Below, piece after piece: positions 1 to 6,525 of a stretch of DNA of 14,039 bases; position 1 is the stretch's first letter; every line of letters begins with the position of its first letter. The stretch comes from Tissierellales bacterium (lineage in GTDB: Bacteria > Bacillota_A > Clostridia > Tissierellales > JASKZW01), in the NCBI GenBank assembly GCA_030147425.1, contig JASKZW010000159.1, forward strand, positions 1-14,039, in the 5' to 3' direction. A program made the position numbers and the translations under genes. Below the pieces are notes generated by a model that saw nothing but the letters and a program-made list of their open reading frames with translations, was not told the DNA's origin and made no database searches.

Positions 1-1041
1 AATGACACAACAAAAGAACGAATGTTACCAACAGTTGACCCTTTGTCTGTCATGGAAGAAGTCGATGTTATTTACGGTGACCTCACTCGTCAATATATGT
101 ATTTTGACCCTGAACGCAAACGTAAAGAATTAAAGTTAACACCAGCGGTTGTTGATGAATGGGTGCGTTTAAACAACCCGAAAAGTGTCGTGCTGTTTTT
201 TCGGACAGAAGATGCAGAGGTAAATCAAAAAGAGTTAGTACGATTTAGTCAATCGTTGAGCGACAAAGGATATAGCATTTCACTGGATGTTGTTTACTCT
301 TATTATTTAGGTGTTGCGCAACATCGAAAAGATTTAATTGTTGTAGCAGTGAAAGATAGATATGTAGAAAAGAAAGATTTAACCGCATCTCACCGTGATA
401 CAGAGGTTGATGCATTGAAAGTCAAATTAAACATACAAGAGAATATTGATACCTTTGAGTTCAACTTCCCGTCATTACTTACAGAAACGATGCGAGAGCG
501 TTTGAGTGAACTTAATCGTGTGATTGGTCTGTTGGAGCGAGAAAACCCTCTCACGAGCCTTGTGGAGGACGATATAGACTTAGACGCTGCTAAAGAAGAA
601 CGATGCGAAATACTTTCTAACGGGCAACAATCTGTTGGTGTCTTACTTCAGGACATTTTAGAAGATGAGGTAGATGAGGTGTTTTTAAGCAGTCCTCATA
701 CAACAAACCAATCCTATCGTGTAGAAGGTTTAAGTCCTAAGTTACAACGAGTAAATCAAGGGGTGTCCCCGCATACCATCATTTACCGAGAGAGGAAAGA
801 AAGGGAAGTGAAAGGCAAAGTGGTTGTCCGAGCATTAACCCCATTAGAATATTGGCGATTGCAAGGATATACAGATGCAGATTATATACGTATGCAACAA
901 GAAGAATTATCTCGTCAGAAGATGTACAATTTATCACTCTTAACGGTTATTCCCCATACAACCGCTGCGTTGACAAGGAACTTAATGCGCCTACTTACCA
1001 AAGGCGAGAATAGACAAGGAAAGAAGAATCAGCATGAATAA
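1..1041 (+). CDS. Degenerate C5-cytosine DNA methyltransferase-like protein (5' partial)
   Basis: The frame is open to base 1, so the gene probably begins upstream; the first Met in the window is at 22, and residues below count from it. The C-terminal half follows the C5-methyltransferase plan. A motif IX match RALTPLEYWRLQGY lies at 270-283, a motif VIII-like LGVAQHRKD at 96-104, and ILEDEVDEVFL at 212-222 resembles the usual recognition-region block. The catalytic parts are missing. VDVIYGDLTRQ (14-24) aligns with the segment that normally ends in GGPPCQ, but the catalytic Pro-Cys is Thr-Arg. VVLFFRTED (56-64) sits where the ENV motif should be. The C-terminal MYNLSLLTVIPH (301-312) lacks the Gly-Asn of motif X. 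From family knowledge such a protein should not methylate DNA by itself; a regulatory or split-enzyme partner role is inference. The family assignment is fairly secure, the function is not. The last codons overlap the promoter for the next operon. Confidence 0.7.
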   Translation, partial: NDTTKERMLPTVDPLSVMEEVDVIYGDLTRQYMYFDPERKRKELKLTPAVVDEWVRLNNPKSVVLFFRTEDAEVNQKELVRFSQSLSDKGYSISLDVVYSYYLGVAQHRKDLIVVAVKDRYVEKKDLTASHRDTEVDALKVKLNIQENIDTFEFNFPSLLTETMRERLSELNRVIGLLERENPLTSLVEDDIDLDAAKEERCEILSNGQQSVGVLLQDILEDEVDEVFLSSPHTTNQSYRVEGLSPKLQRVNQGVSPHTIIYRERKEREVKGKVVVRALTPLEYWRLQGYTDADYIRMQQEELSRQKMYNLSLLTVIPHTTAALTRNLMRLLTKGENRQGKKNQHE

Positions 1042-1064
1042 AAGAGTAGGTATCGACCTATACT
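1036..1064 (+). promoter_or_regulatory. Promoter P1 of the shared plasmid promoter family
   Basis: GAATAA at 1036-1041 is followed by 12 bases, CGACC at 1054-1058 and a -10 TATACT at 1059-1064. The same arrangement at identical spacing precedes four other units in this window. It overlaps the end of the methyltransferase-like gene. The predicted transcript would begin near 1071, almost at the ribosome site (1072-1079) of the SecE-like gene, giving a very short leader. The promoter is inferred from conservation. Confidence 0.65.
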
Positions 1065-1087
1065 AAATAAAGAAAGGGGTAATCGCC

Positions 1088-1294
1088 ATGACGAAAGAAG
1101 ACCAAACAAAAACACAAGAAGTATCTATGTATAACAAAGTAGGCACACTGAAAGACCAATTCGAGAAAATCAATTGGACACCTAAAGAGAAAATGAAAGA
1201 CGATTTTGTATCTGTCCATTTTGTCGTTATTTTCTTACTGTTGCTCTTTTCGTTTTGGGATGTGTTTTTCTTTTTACTAGAGAAACTATTCTAA
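1088..1294 (+). CDS. secE: SecE-like preprotein translocase subunit
   Basis: This 68-residue protein has the build of a Gram-positive SecE. A short hydrophilic N-terminus is followed by an amphipathic helix and the segment KINWTPKEKM (27-36), matching the conserved Val-x-Trp-Pro block of SecE. One strongly hydrophobic membrane helix runs over about 42-64. SecE clamps and stabilises SecY in the cytoplasmic membrane. The assignment rests on the Trp-Pro-like motif, length and topology, and on the SecY homologue starting 56 bases downstream; the primary match is short and would be weak alone. The start is supported by GAAAGGGG at 1072-1079, eight bases before the ATG. It is probably cotranscribed with the SecY gene from P1. 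SecE is normally a single-copy chromosomal gene, so a copy among transfer genes is unusual. Confidence 0.7.
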   Translation: MTKEDQTKTQEVSMYNKVGTLKDQFEKINWTPKEKMKDDFVSVHFVVIFLLLLFSFWDVFFFLLEKLF

Positions 1295-1350
1295 AGTAAG
1301 TGGAGTGACGAAAGAAGACCGCTGCGTGAAGCAGAGAAAGGAACATATGT

Positions 1351-2700
1351 ATGAATCAGTTATCACGGATATATAAAAACGAAGGTTTGCGAAAGAGATT
1401 GATTGTTCTACTTATCGCATTATCTATCTTCAAAGTAGGGATGTTTATTCCAGCACCGTTTGTTAACGCAGATGCGATTCGTTTTGGAGCAGAAGACGGA
1501 ACAGCACTCTTTAACATTTTAACGGGTGGTGCGTTATCAGCTTTTTCTATCTTTGCTATTGGAATCATGCCATATATTACAGCATCCATCATCGTCATGC
1601 TTTTGCAAACGAATGTTGTACCAATTTTAATGGAGTGGTCGGAGCAAGGCGCACACGGACAGAAGAAATTAAAGAAGTTAACGTATGGACTAACACTAAT
1701 CTTGGCACTTTTACAATCAGTAGGAATTAGTTTAGGTTTCGACCGCTTATACGGAATGGTAAATGAGCCAACATGGTGGAAGTTCGCACTTATTTCTCTC
1801 GTATTAACATTAGGAACAGTCATTCTCGTATTATTAGGGGAATGGATAGAACGTAGAGGAATTGGTAAAGGAATTTCAATGATTATCTTAGCGGGTATCA
1901 TTATGGGACTACCAAAGCAAATCGCATTTTATTATGAAACGAATATCGCAGGCACACAAGAGAACTTGTTTATCAATATTGTGGTAGCTATCTTGGTGGT
2001 ATTAGCAGTATATCTATTGTTACTCTTTACAATTTTCGGAAACGGTTCGCAGCGGAAGATTCCAATGTTACACACGATGCAATCAAAAGCACCGCAATAT
2101 GCATTAAAAGCCGACCGTAACTTTTTCCCGATTGCAGTTATTACAACAGGAGTAATTCCAGTAATTTTCGCATCAGCATTATTTAGTTTACCAATGCTTA
2201 TCAATGAGCTTATTGACGTAAAGTGGCATGCGAAGATGACAGAATGGTTCTTTAACTTTAATAGTGTTGGTGGAATTATCGTATATGCATTGTTTGTCTA
2301 TATATTCTCTGTATTCTATGCACTTGTTCAACTCAACCCGAAAACAATTGCAACAAACCTTCACGAATCGAATTTATATATTCCGACTGTTCGAGCAGGG
2401 AAAGAAACAGAGATTTATTTAGAAGGAACAATCAAGCATTTAAGTAAAATCGGTGGTTTCTTATTAGTGGCGATTGCAACACTTCCGATGATTGCAGCAC
2501 TTATTTTTAAATTACCACAAGGTTTCGCATTCATTGGGACATCACTATTAATTACGGTATCAGTAGCAGTAGCATTTTCTCAACAAGTTCAACAAGAAGT
2601 TCAACGTTCGAGTTATTACGGTTTTATGAGTAATCATGAACAAGAGAACAAACGAGAGAAAAAGAAAGAAAGTGATACCGATACACCTGTCACAAAATAA
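1351..2700 (+). CDS. secY: Divergent SecY-family translocon channel (accessory SecY)
   Basis: At 449 residues this is close to a normal SecY and is a multi-span membrane protein. Recognisable SecY blocks in order are FAIGIMPYITASIIVMLL (about 68-85), LGEWIERRGIGKGISMII (about 161-178), RKIPMLHTM (cytosolic loop), TTGVIPVIFA (about 269-278), QLNPKTIATNL, and VRAGKET with Arg348 at the place of the functionally important IRPG-loop arginine. Differences from housekeeping SecY include GKGIS for GNGIS, loss of the QYAKR sequence after RKIP, VRAG for IRPG, and a Lys/Glu-rich C-terminal tail. SecY forms the protein-conducting channel used with SecA. No SecA gene is in the window, so the host SecA is the likely partner (inference). 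AAAGGAA at 1337-1343 supports the start. The SecE-like gene lies upstream and a terminator follows. Confidence 0.92.
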   Translation: MNQLSRIYKNEGLRKRLIVLLIALSIFKVGMFIPAPFVNADAIRFGAEDGTALFNILTGGALSAFSIFAIGIMPYITASIIVMLLQTNVVPILMEWSEQGAHGQKKLKKLTYGLTLILALLQSVGISLGFDRLYGMVNEPTWWKFALISLVLTLGTVILVLLGEWIERRGIGKGISMIILAGIIMGLPKQIAFYYETNIAGTQENLFINIVVAILVVLAVYLLLLFTIFGNGSQRKIPMLHTMQSKAPQYALKADRNFFPIAVITTGVIPVIFASALFSLPMLINELIDVKWHAKMTEWFFNFNSVGGIIVYALFVYIFSVFYALVQLNPKTIATNLHESNLYIPTVRAGKETEIYLEGTIKHLSKIGGFLLVAIATLPMIAALIFKLPQGFAFIGTSLLITVSVAVAFSQQVQQEVQRSSYYGFMSNHEQENKREKKKESDTDTPVTK

Positions 2701-2720
2701 AACTCAATAACAGAGAGAAG

Positions 2721-2759
2721 GAGTGTTGCTAATGATAGTGTTAGTAACACTCTTTTTTT
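2721..2759 (+). terminator. Intrinsic terminator after secY, abutting the next ribosome site
   Basis: A 12-bp stem (2721-2732 with 2741-2752, one G-T wobble) encloses an 8-base loop and is followed by seven T residues at 2753-2759. The T run is separated by one A from the ribosome site GGAGGGG (2761-2767) of the thioredoxin gene, so no room remains for a separate promoter after the terminator. Confidence 0.85.
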
Positions 2760-2772
2760 AGGAGGGGACATA

Positions 2773-3555
2773 ATGAGTGATAACAAAGAGAACCAATCAA
2801 AGGATGCATCAGATGTATCTACGCACCCTAACGAAAATCAAAAGAAGGGAAAGACAGTAAACAAGTATTCTGAAGGCGCAGCGGACGAAACTGACAACGA
2901 TACGACTGACGAGAGTATTATTACGAGCGAAAAGAATAAAAAGCGTAGGAAAGCCTTGTGGAAGATATTCTTAGGTGTCGTCTTATTCTTAGTAGCATTT
3001 CAACTAGCGGTGATATATGAGAAGAAAACAGGGGGTAGCTTTAAAACAAAGAATAGCGAAGAAATCATGGAATACTTAACAGGAGAAGAAGTAGGTATTC
3101 ATACAGGTGATTTAGCACCCAATATGGACTTAGTTGATATGGAAACATACGAAGTAAAGCAACTCGCAGACTTTAAAGGAAAAACAATTCTTTTAAACTT
3201 TTGGGCAAGTTGGTGCGAGCCATGTAAATTAGAGATGCCTGACGTGGAACGTATTTATCAAGAGTACAAAGATGAAGTAGCGGTAATTTCTTTAAATATG
3301 ACGACACATGAAAAGAGTGATAAAAACCCGCTGCGCTTTTTAGCAGAAAACAAATTGACGTTTCCTGTCTATCAAGACGTAGGAGGGATGAATAGTCAGT
3401 TGTATCAAGTCAAACCCATCCCGACAACCTTTATCATTAATGCCGATGGAATGATAACAGGAGTATACCCTCATTACCTCACTTATGAACAGATGGTTGA
3501 AGCGATAGAGTTTGCAGAGTTTACGATGGAGTATAAGAAAAATAAATCTAAATAG
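2773..3555 (+). CDS. Membrane-anchored ResA/TlpA-type thioredoxin
   Basis: The 260-residue protein has a hydrophilic cytosolic N-terminus (1-58), a basic KKRRK stretch, one membrane helix at about 61-80, and a C-terminal thioredoxin fold. The positive-inside rule places the fold outside the membrane. The active site WCEPC has Cys148 and Cys151; CEPC is also the site of Bacillus ResA. The cis-proline segment PIPTTFIINADG follows, as expected for the TlpA/ResA family. Such proteins reduce or reshuffle disulfides in exported proteins. Given its neighbours, a role in maturing envelope proteins of the transfer system or Sec substrates is plausible but inferred; cytochrome maturation is an alternative from the ResA parallel. 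The start is supported by GGAGGGG at 2761-2767. With a strong terminator directly before it and no own promoter seen, expression may depend on read-through from the secEY unit. Confidence 0.9.
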   Translation: MSDNKENQSKDASDVSTHPNENQKKGKTVNKYSEGAADETDNDTTDESIITSEKNKKRRKALWKIFLGVVLFLVAFQLAVIYEKKTGGSFKTKNSEEIMEYLTGEEVGIHTGDLAPNMDLVDMETYEVKQLADFKGKTILLNFWASWCEPCKLEMPDVERIYQEYKDEVAVISLNMTTHEKSDKNPLRFLAENKLTFPVYQDVGGMNSQLYQVKPIPTTFIINADGMITGVYPHYLTYEQMVEAIEFAEFTMEYKKNKSK

Positions 3556-3604
3556 AAAAAAAGTATGAAAAACGTAGAAGGTAACCTATATGAAGCGTGT
3601 ATGT

Positions 3605-3634
3605 AGACGAGAGGACAATTCTTCTCGTCTTTTT
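3605..3634 (+). terminator. Intrinsic terminator after the thioredoxin gene
   Basis: AGACGAGA (3605-3612) pairs perfectly with TCTCGTCT (3623-3630) around a 10-base loop, and the T run continues to 3634. It closes the secE-secY-thioredoxin unit. Confidence 0.8.
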
Positions 3635-3801
3635 GTATGAGAAGAACCTTCCTAATCCAACATACAAGTGTATACGCTTACATTTACGAATGTGTACTGT
3701 TATTTGTCGGCGACCTAGTCATACGCAGTTGTGATTTCTGATAGCGAGATGAAAGATTCTTTCAACGCAGCGGTCACAAAAACAAAGCGTAAAAGAAAAT
3801 T
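3635..3801. other. Intergenic region before the primase gene; no gene seen
   Basis: The gap between the thioredoxin and primase genes is 328 bases. No credible coding frame was seen. It holds the terminator above, a short inverted repeat ACATT-TACG-AATGT at 3680-3693, a CGACC without a matching -10 at 3711-3715, the first copy of the 11-bp repeat GATAGCGAGAT at 3740-3750, and one CGCAGCGG octamer at 3766-3773. These suggest a regulatory region, but none has a known role. Confidence 0.5.
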
Positions 3802-3821
3802 GAATATGCCGATAGCGAGAT
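3740..3821 (+). repeat. Pair of 11-bp direct repeats, candidate operator
   Basis: GATAGCGAGAT occurs at 3740-3750 and again at 3811-3821, 71 bases apart start to start. The second copy lies inside the spacer of candidate promoter P5, between its -35-like and -10 elements. A protein binding both copies could block or loop this promoter; that function is inference. Confidence 0.45.
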
Positions 3822-3830
3822 TTCTATAAT
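3802..3830 (+). promoter_or_regulatory. Candidate promoter P5 for the primase gene
   Basis: GAATAT at 3802-3807, a 17-base spacer and TATAAT at 3825-3830 match the geometry of the shared promoter family, but the 5 bases before the -10 are ATTTC instead of CGACC. TTGAAT at 3800-3805 with a 19-base spacer is an alternative sigma-A reading. Confidence 0.5.
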
Positions 3831-3883
3831 AGCGATGTACGTATAAAAAAGGAAATAGCAAACCGCAAGGAGAAAGGAAAGTT

Positions 3884-5245
3884 ATGAATATGAAGAAAAA
3901 CAAATACAACAAAAACAGCAAAAAGAAATTCAGAAATGTGATTGAGGAGAAAAAAGAGTTAGTGAAATCGTTAGATATATCAGAGGTTATGAGCCATGAT
4001 ATACAGATTAGAAAGAAAGGAAGAAGTTATGTTGCACTTTGTCCATTTCATAACGACAGAAGACTAGGGAATTTCCATGTGTCAGACCAACGTGGGACAT
4101 ACAAGTGTTTCTCGTGTGGAGCTTCAGGGGATGCTATTGCATTCGTTCAAGAGTACCATAAGAAAACGTTTGTACAAGCACTAGACTTCATCTTAGAGCG
4201 TTTTAACATTGAGGTGGAGGAGTACACTGAAGAAGAGTTAGAACAACGTAGAATTGCACGTAAAAAGAAACAGAAGAAAGAACGTATCGAACGTAGAAAG
4301 CGTGAGAAAAGATTAGAGCGTACTCGCCGCTACACTTATGCGATTTTGCAAAAATACTTAACATTAAGTGATGATGCAAAAACTTATCTACTTGGTCGAG
4401 GACTGACAGAAGAAGATATTCAACGTATTGGGTATAGAAGTCCTTTCTTAGACAAACGTGAGAATATGGATATTTTCGGAAATTCTAATGAAAATGTAGC
4501 GTTTCAAGAGTTTTTAACAGGACTTGACCTTTTACGTGAAGGGCGAGAAGGAACAAAGGAATTACTCGATGGGGTAGCTGGCTTTTATCAAACAGATGGA
4601 GAAATTCATTCGACACTTGTTGAAAATGAGAAAACAGCAGGTATTATTATCCCTATCTTAGATGTTCATGGATATATTCGAGCATTACAGTATCGAAATA
4701 AAATTGATTCAGAACACATCCCACGTTATGTGTGGGTATCGAGTGACGGTTTACCGCACGGAGGTTCAAGTGGTTCACCTTTTGATATTCATATCCCTGA
4801 ACGACTAACAAATCAACGCATTTATATTACAGAAGGACATTTCAAAGCATTGAAGCTATCAAAAGAAACAGGTTCATTAGTGATTTCTGTTCAAGGAGTT
4901 GCAGCGTGGCGCAATATTCGTCAAGAGTTATCAAGTATCTATCGGTACTTCAATAACGAGGTACAAGTACATTATCCGATGGAGGAGTTTATTATCGCCT
5001 ATGATGCAGACCTTGTAACAAAAGAAAACGTCAAAGACCAAATGTATAAATTAGCTATGCACTTAGAACAAGACTTACATCGTACAGTAGATATTTTACG
5101 ATGGGACGAGAAGTACGGAAAAGGTATTGACGATGTGTTCTTTAATGGACACGAGCAAAAGTTATACCTACAAACATTCGAAGAATTTAAGAAGAAGTAT
5201 TATGCAGAAAAACGACAGCAACGAACAAAAAAGGTTGCTCAATAA
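3884..5245 (+). CDS. Plasmid primase-like protein: CHC2 zinc finger plus Toprim-like (DUF3854-type) domain
   Basis: This 453-residue protein resembles the front half of DnaG joined to a Toprim-like domain. After a basic N-terminus, CPFH (Cys53, His56) and CFSC (Cys75, Cys78) form the CHC2 zinc site that reads DNA in primases. A highly basic helical linker spans about 115-145. YLLGRGLTEEDIQRIGY resembles the DnaG segment after the finger. The C-terminal half has IYITEGHFKALKLS, then VQGVAAW, then FIIAYDADL and KGIDDVFF, the acidic signature of Toprim-like DUF3854 domains. Primer synthesis for plasmid replication or for the transferred strand is the likely role. It is shorter than chromosomal DnaG (about 600 residues) and has no evident helicase-binding domain. 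Two start codons compete: 3884 and 3890, behind AAGGAGAAAGGAAAG at 3867-3881. It appears to be a single-gene unit between P5 and a terminator. Confidence 0.8.
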   Translation: MNMKKNKYNKNSKKKFRNVIEEKKELVKSLDISEVMSHDIQIRKKGRSYVALCPFHNDRRLGNFHVSDQRGTYKCFSCGASGDAIAFVQEYHKKTFVQALDFILERFNIEVEEYTEEELEQRRIARKKKQKKERIERRKREKRLERTRRYTYAILQKYLTLSDDAKTYLLGRGLTEEDIQRIGYRSPFLDKRENMDIFGNSNENVAFQEFLTGLDLLREGREGTKELLDGVAGFYQTDGEIHSTLVENEKTAGIIIPILDVHGYIRALQYRNKIDSEHIPRYVWVSSDGLPHGGSSGSPFDIHIPERLTNQRIYITEGHFKALKLSKETGSLVISVQGVAAWRNIRQELSSIYRYFNNEVQVHYPMEEFIIAYDADLVTKENVKDQMYKLAMHLEQDLHRTVDILRWDEKYGKGIDDVFFNGHEQKLYLQTFEEFKKKYYAEKRQQRTKKVAQ

Positions 5246-5255
5246 AAATCAACAG

Positions 5256-5293
5256 AAACACTCTTTTCTATTAATGGGAAGGAGTGTTTTTTT
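5256..5293 (+). terminator. Intrinsic terminator after the primase gene
   Basis: AAACACTC plus TTTTC (5256-5268) pairs with GGAAGGAGTGTTT (5277-5289), with two G-T wobbles, leaving an 8-base loop; T residues continue to 5293. It lies just upstream of promoter P2. Confidence 0.8.
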
Positions 5294-5306
5294 CTTTGAA
5301 ACATTT

Positions 5307-5335
5307 GGATAAGAAGGCATCAAACGACCTATAAT
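5307..5335 (+). promoter_or_regulatory. Promoter P2 of the shared plasmid promoter family
   Basis: GGATAA at 5307-5312, 12 bases, CGACC at 5325-5329 and a perfect -10 TATAAT at 5330-5335. The 13 bases ending in the -10 (AACGACCTATAAT) are identical to P3. ACATAG follows in both. It should drive the anchored protein at 5377 and the coupling ATPase. Confidence 0.7.
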
Positions 5336-5360
5336 AGAATTACATAGTTTTCTATCAATG

Positions 5361-5370
5361 GAAAGGAGTG
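5361..5370 (+). promoter_or_regulatory. Ribosome binding site that sets the start at 5377
   Basis: GAAAGGAGTG contains the GGAG core at 5365-5368. The upstream in-frame GTG at 5368-5370 overlaps this core and so cannot be the start; ATG at 5377 has proper spacing. Confidence 0.75.
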
Positions 5371-5376
5371 AGTGAT

Positions 5377-6465
5377 ATGACAAGTAATAAAAAGAAAAAG
5401 AAAAAGAATAAAAAACCTATCCTTTTATTGGGTGGCGGAGTGCTAGTCGTTACAACAGGCATATGGGCTACCCTAGCTTTTAGTATGCAAAGTGCTGGAA
5501 CAGGTACAGAAAGTAGTTATAACCCCTACGAGATACCTGGCGCAGAGAACGAAGAGGACGGGGCGATGATTTCTTTAGGGGAAGGAGTGAAGGTCGCAGG
5601 AACAGAAGATAAAGAAAAACACGATGCATTGAAGGCATTGGAAGATGCTGAAAGTGAGGAAGAGGATGATGAAAAGAAAAAGGACAAGAAGAAAGAGCCA
5701 CCAAAAGAATTATCCGATGATGGGTGGGGAGATGATACCAGCAACACATTTAGCGGCTTATACAATTTTGAGGAATTTTCCAACAAGAAATTCAATAAAC
5801 AACGGAAGAACTTCATCAAAAACATGGAAAAGAAAAACCAAGATGTAAGAGAGGTACTGCAAGGTGCAGATGATGATTTCTTCTCATTAAGTCCATCGAA
5901 TGAAAAAGAAGAAATGACAATTCTTGATTATCGTAGAAAACTCAATCAATTATCGACTATCTCGCTCGACTTTGATAAACAAAATGTTCCGATTAACGAA
6001 CTAGATAAATCGGTTGACCGAGAAATCATTTATAACTTAGCACGAGAAATTCCTGAAAAAGAAGTCGTGTTACCCTTCCTTTTCCGTATGCATCAATCAG
6101 GTCTAATTCGAATGATTCAATATAAAGCAAGTATCGTTCCTGTTATTACTAACTACGACAAACAAATTGAGTTAGGTGATATTACAGAGTACACAGGGGA
6201 CGATAAACACAAGTTTACAGGAACATACGGAAATGACATCGAATTATATCAACAATTGTTTTATGTCGATGGCAACCCTTTAGTAGCCATTATCATTGAA
6301 TTTAAAGAAGAATACGGTCATAGTGCAGCACTTTACTCTATTCATCGTATAACAGACAAGAATGACTTCGGTTATACCGAACGTTCTGAACCTGCATTAA
6401 GTTATCAAACAGCGAACTATTGGTTAAAACAAGAGAAGAAGTATTCACAAGGGAACTTCTATTGA
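5377..6465 (+). CDS. Single-pass membrane protein of unknown function, transfer-gene cluster
   Basis: I do not recognise this 362-residue protein. It starts with a run of lysines, then a membrane helix at about 14-37 (PILLLGGGVLVVTTGIWATL), then a small-residue and acidic/charged linker (about 40-110) that includes DAESEEEDDEKKKDKKKE. The remaining C-terminal part (about 115-362) looks like a folded domain with mixed helices and strands, including VLPFLFRMHQSGLIRMIQYK and LVAIIIEFKEEYGHSAALYSI. The basic N-terminus predicts that this domain is outside the membrane. There are no cysteines and no enzymatic motif was recognised. It lies 60 bases before the coupling ATPase in the same apparent unit, so a structural or accessory part of the transfer channel is a reasonable inference. 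The start was set at ATG 5377 by the ribosome site at 5361-5368. Confidence 0.75.
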   Translation: MTSNKKKKKKNKKPILLLGGGVLVVTTGIWATLAFSMQSAGTGTESSYNPYEIPGAENEEDGAMISLGEGVKVAGTEDKEKHDALKALEDAESEEEDDEKKKDKKKEPPKELSDDGWGDDTSNTFSGLYNFEEFSNKKFNKQRKNFIKNMEKKNQDVREVLQGADDDFFSLSPSNEKEEMTILDYRRKLNQLSTISLDFDKQNVPINELDKSVDREIIYNLAREIPEKEVVLPFLFRMHQSGLIRMIQYKASIVPVITNYDKQIELGDITEYTGDDKHKFTGTYGNDIELYQQLFYVDGNPLVAIIIEFKEEYGHSAALYSIHRITDKNDFGYTERSEPALSYQTANYWLKQEKKYSQGNFY

Positions 6466-6525
6466 TGCACAATTACTTAACCACTCATAGCACAAAAAGT
6501 AATACATGAGGAAAGGAGAGTATCT

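Noticed and set aside
1356..1901. 181-codon open frame on the - strand inside secY
   Set aside because: It is the antisense shadow of a clear SecY; it has no ribosome site and resembles no protein family.
3711..3721. CGACC followed by TAGTCA as a sixth shared promoter
   Set aside because: There is no GRATAA at the right distance and the -10 is poor.
3790..3815. SigD-like promoter: TAAA then GCCGATAG before the primase gene
   Set aside because: The spacing is 14 instead of 15 bases and the last base differs, and a TATAAT with the shared geometry lies just downstream.
5368..5376. GTG at 5368 as start of the anchored protein
   Set aside because: The codon overlaps the GGAG ribosome core; ATG 5377 has correct spacing.
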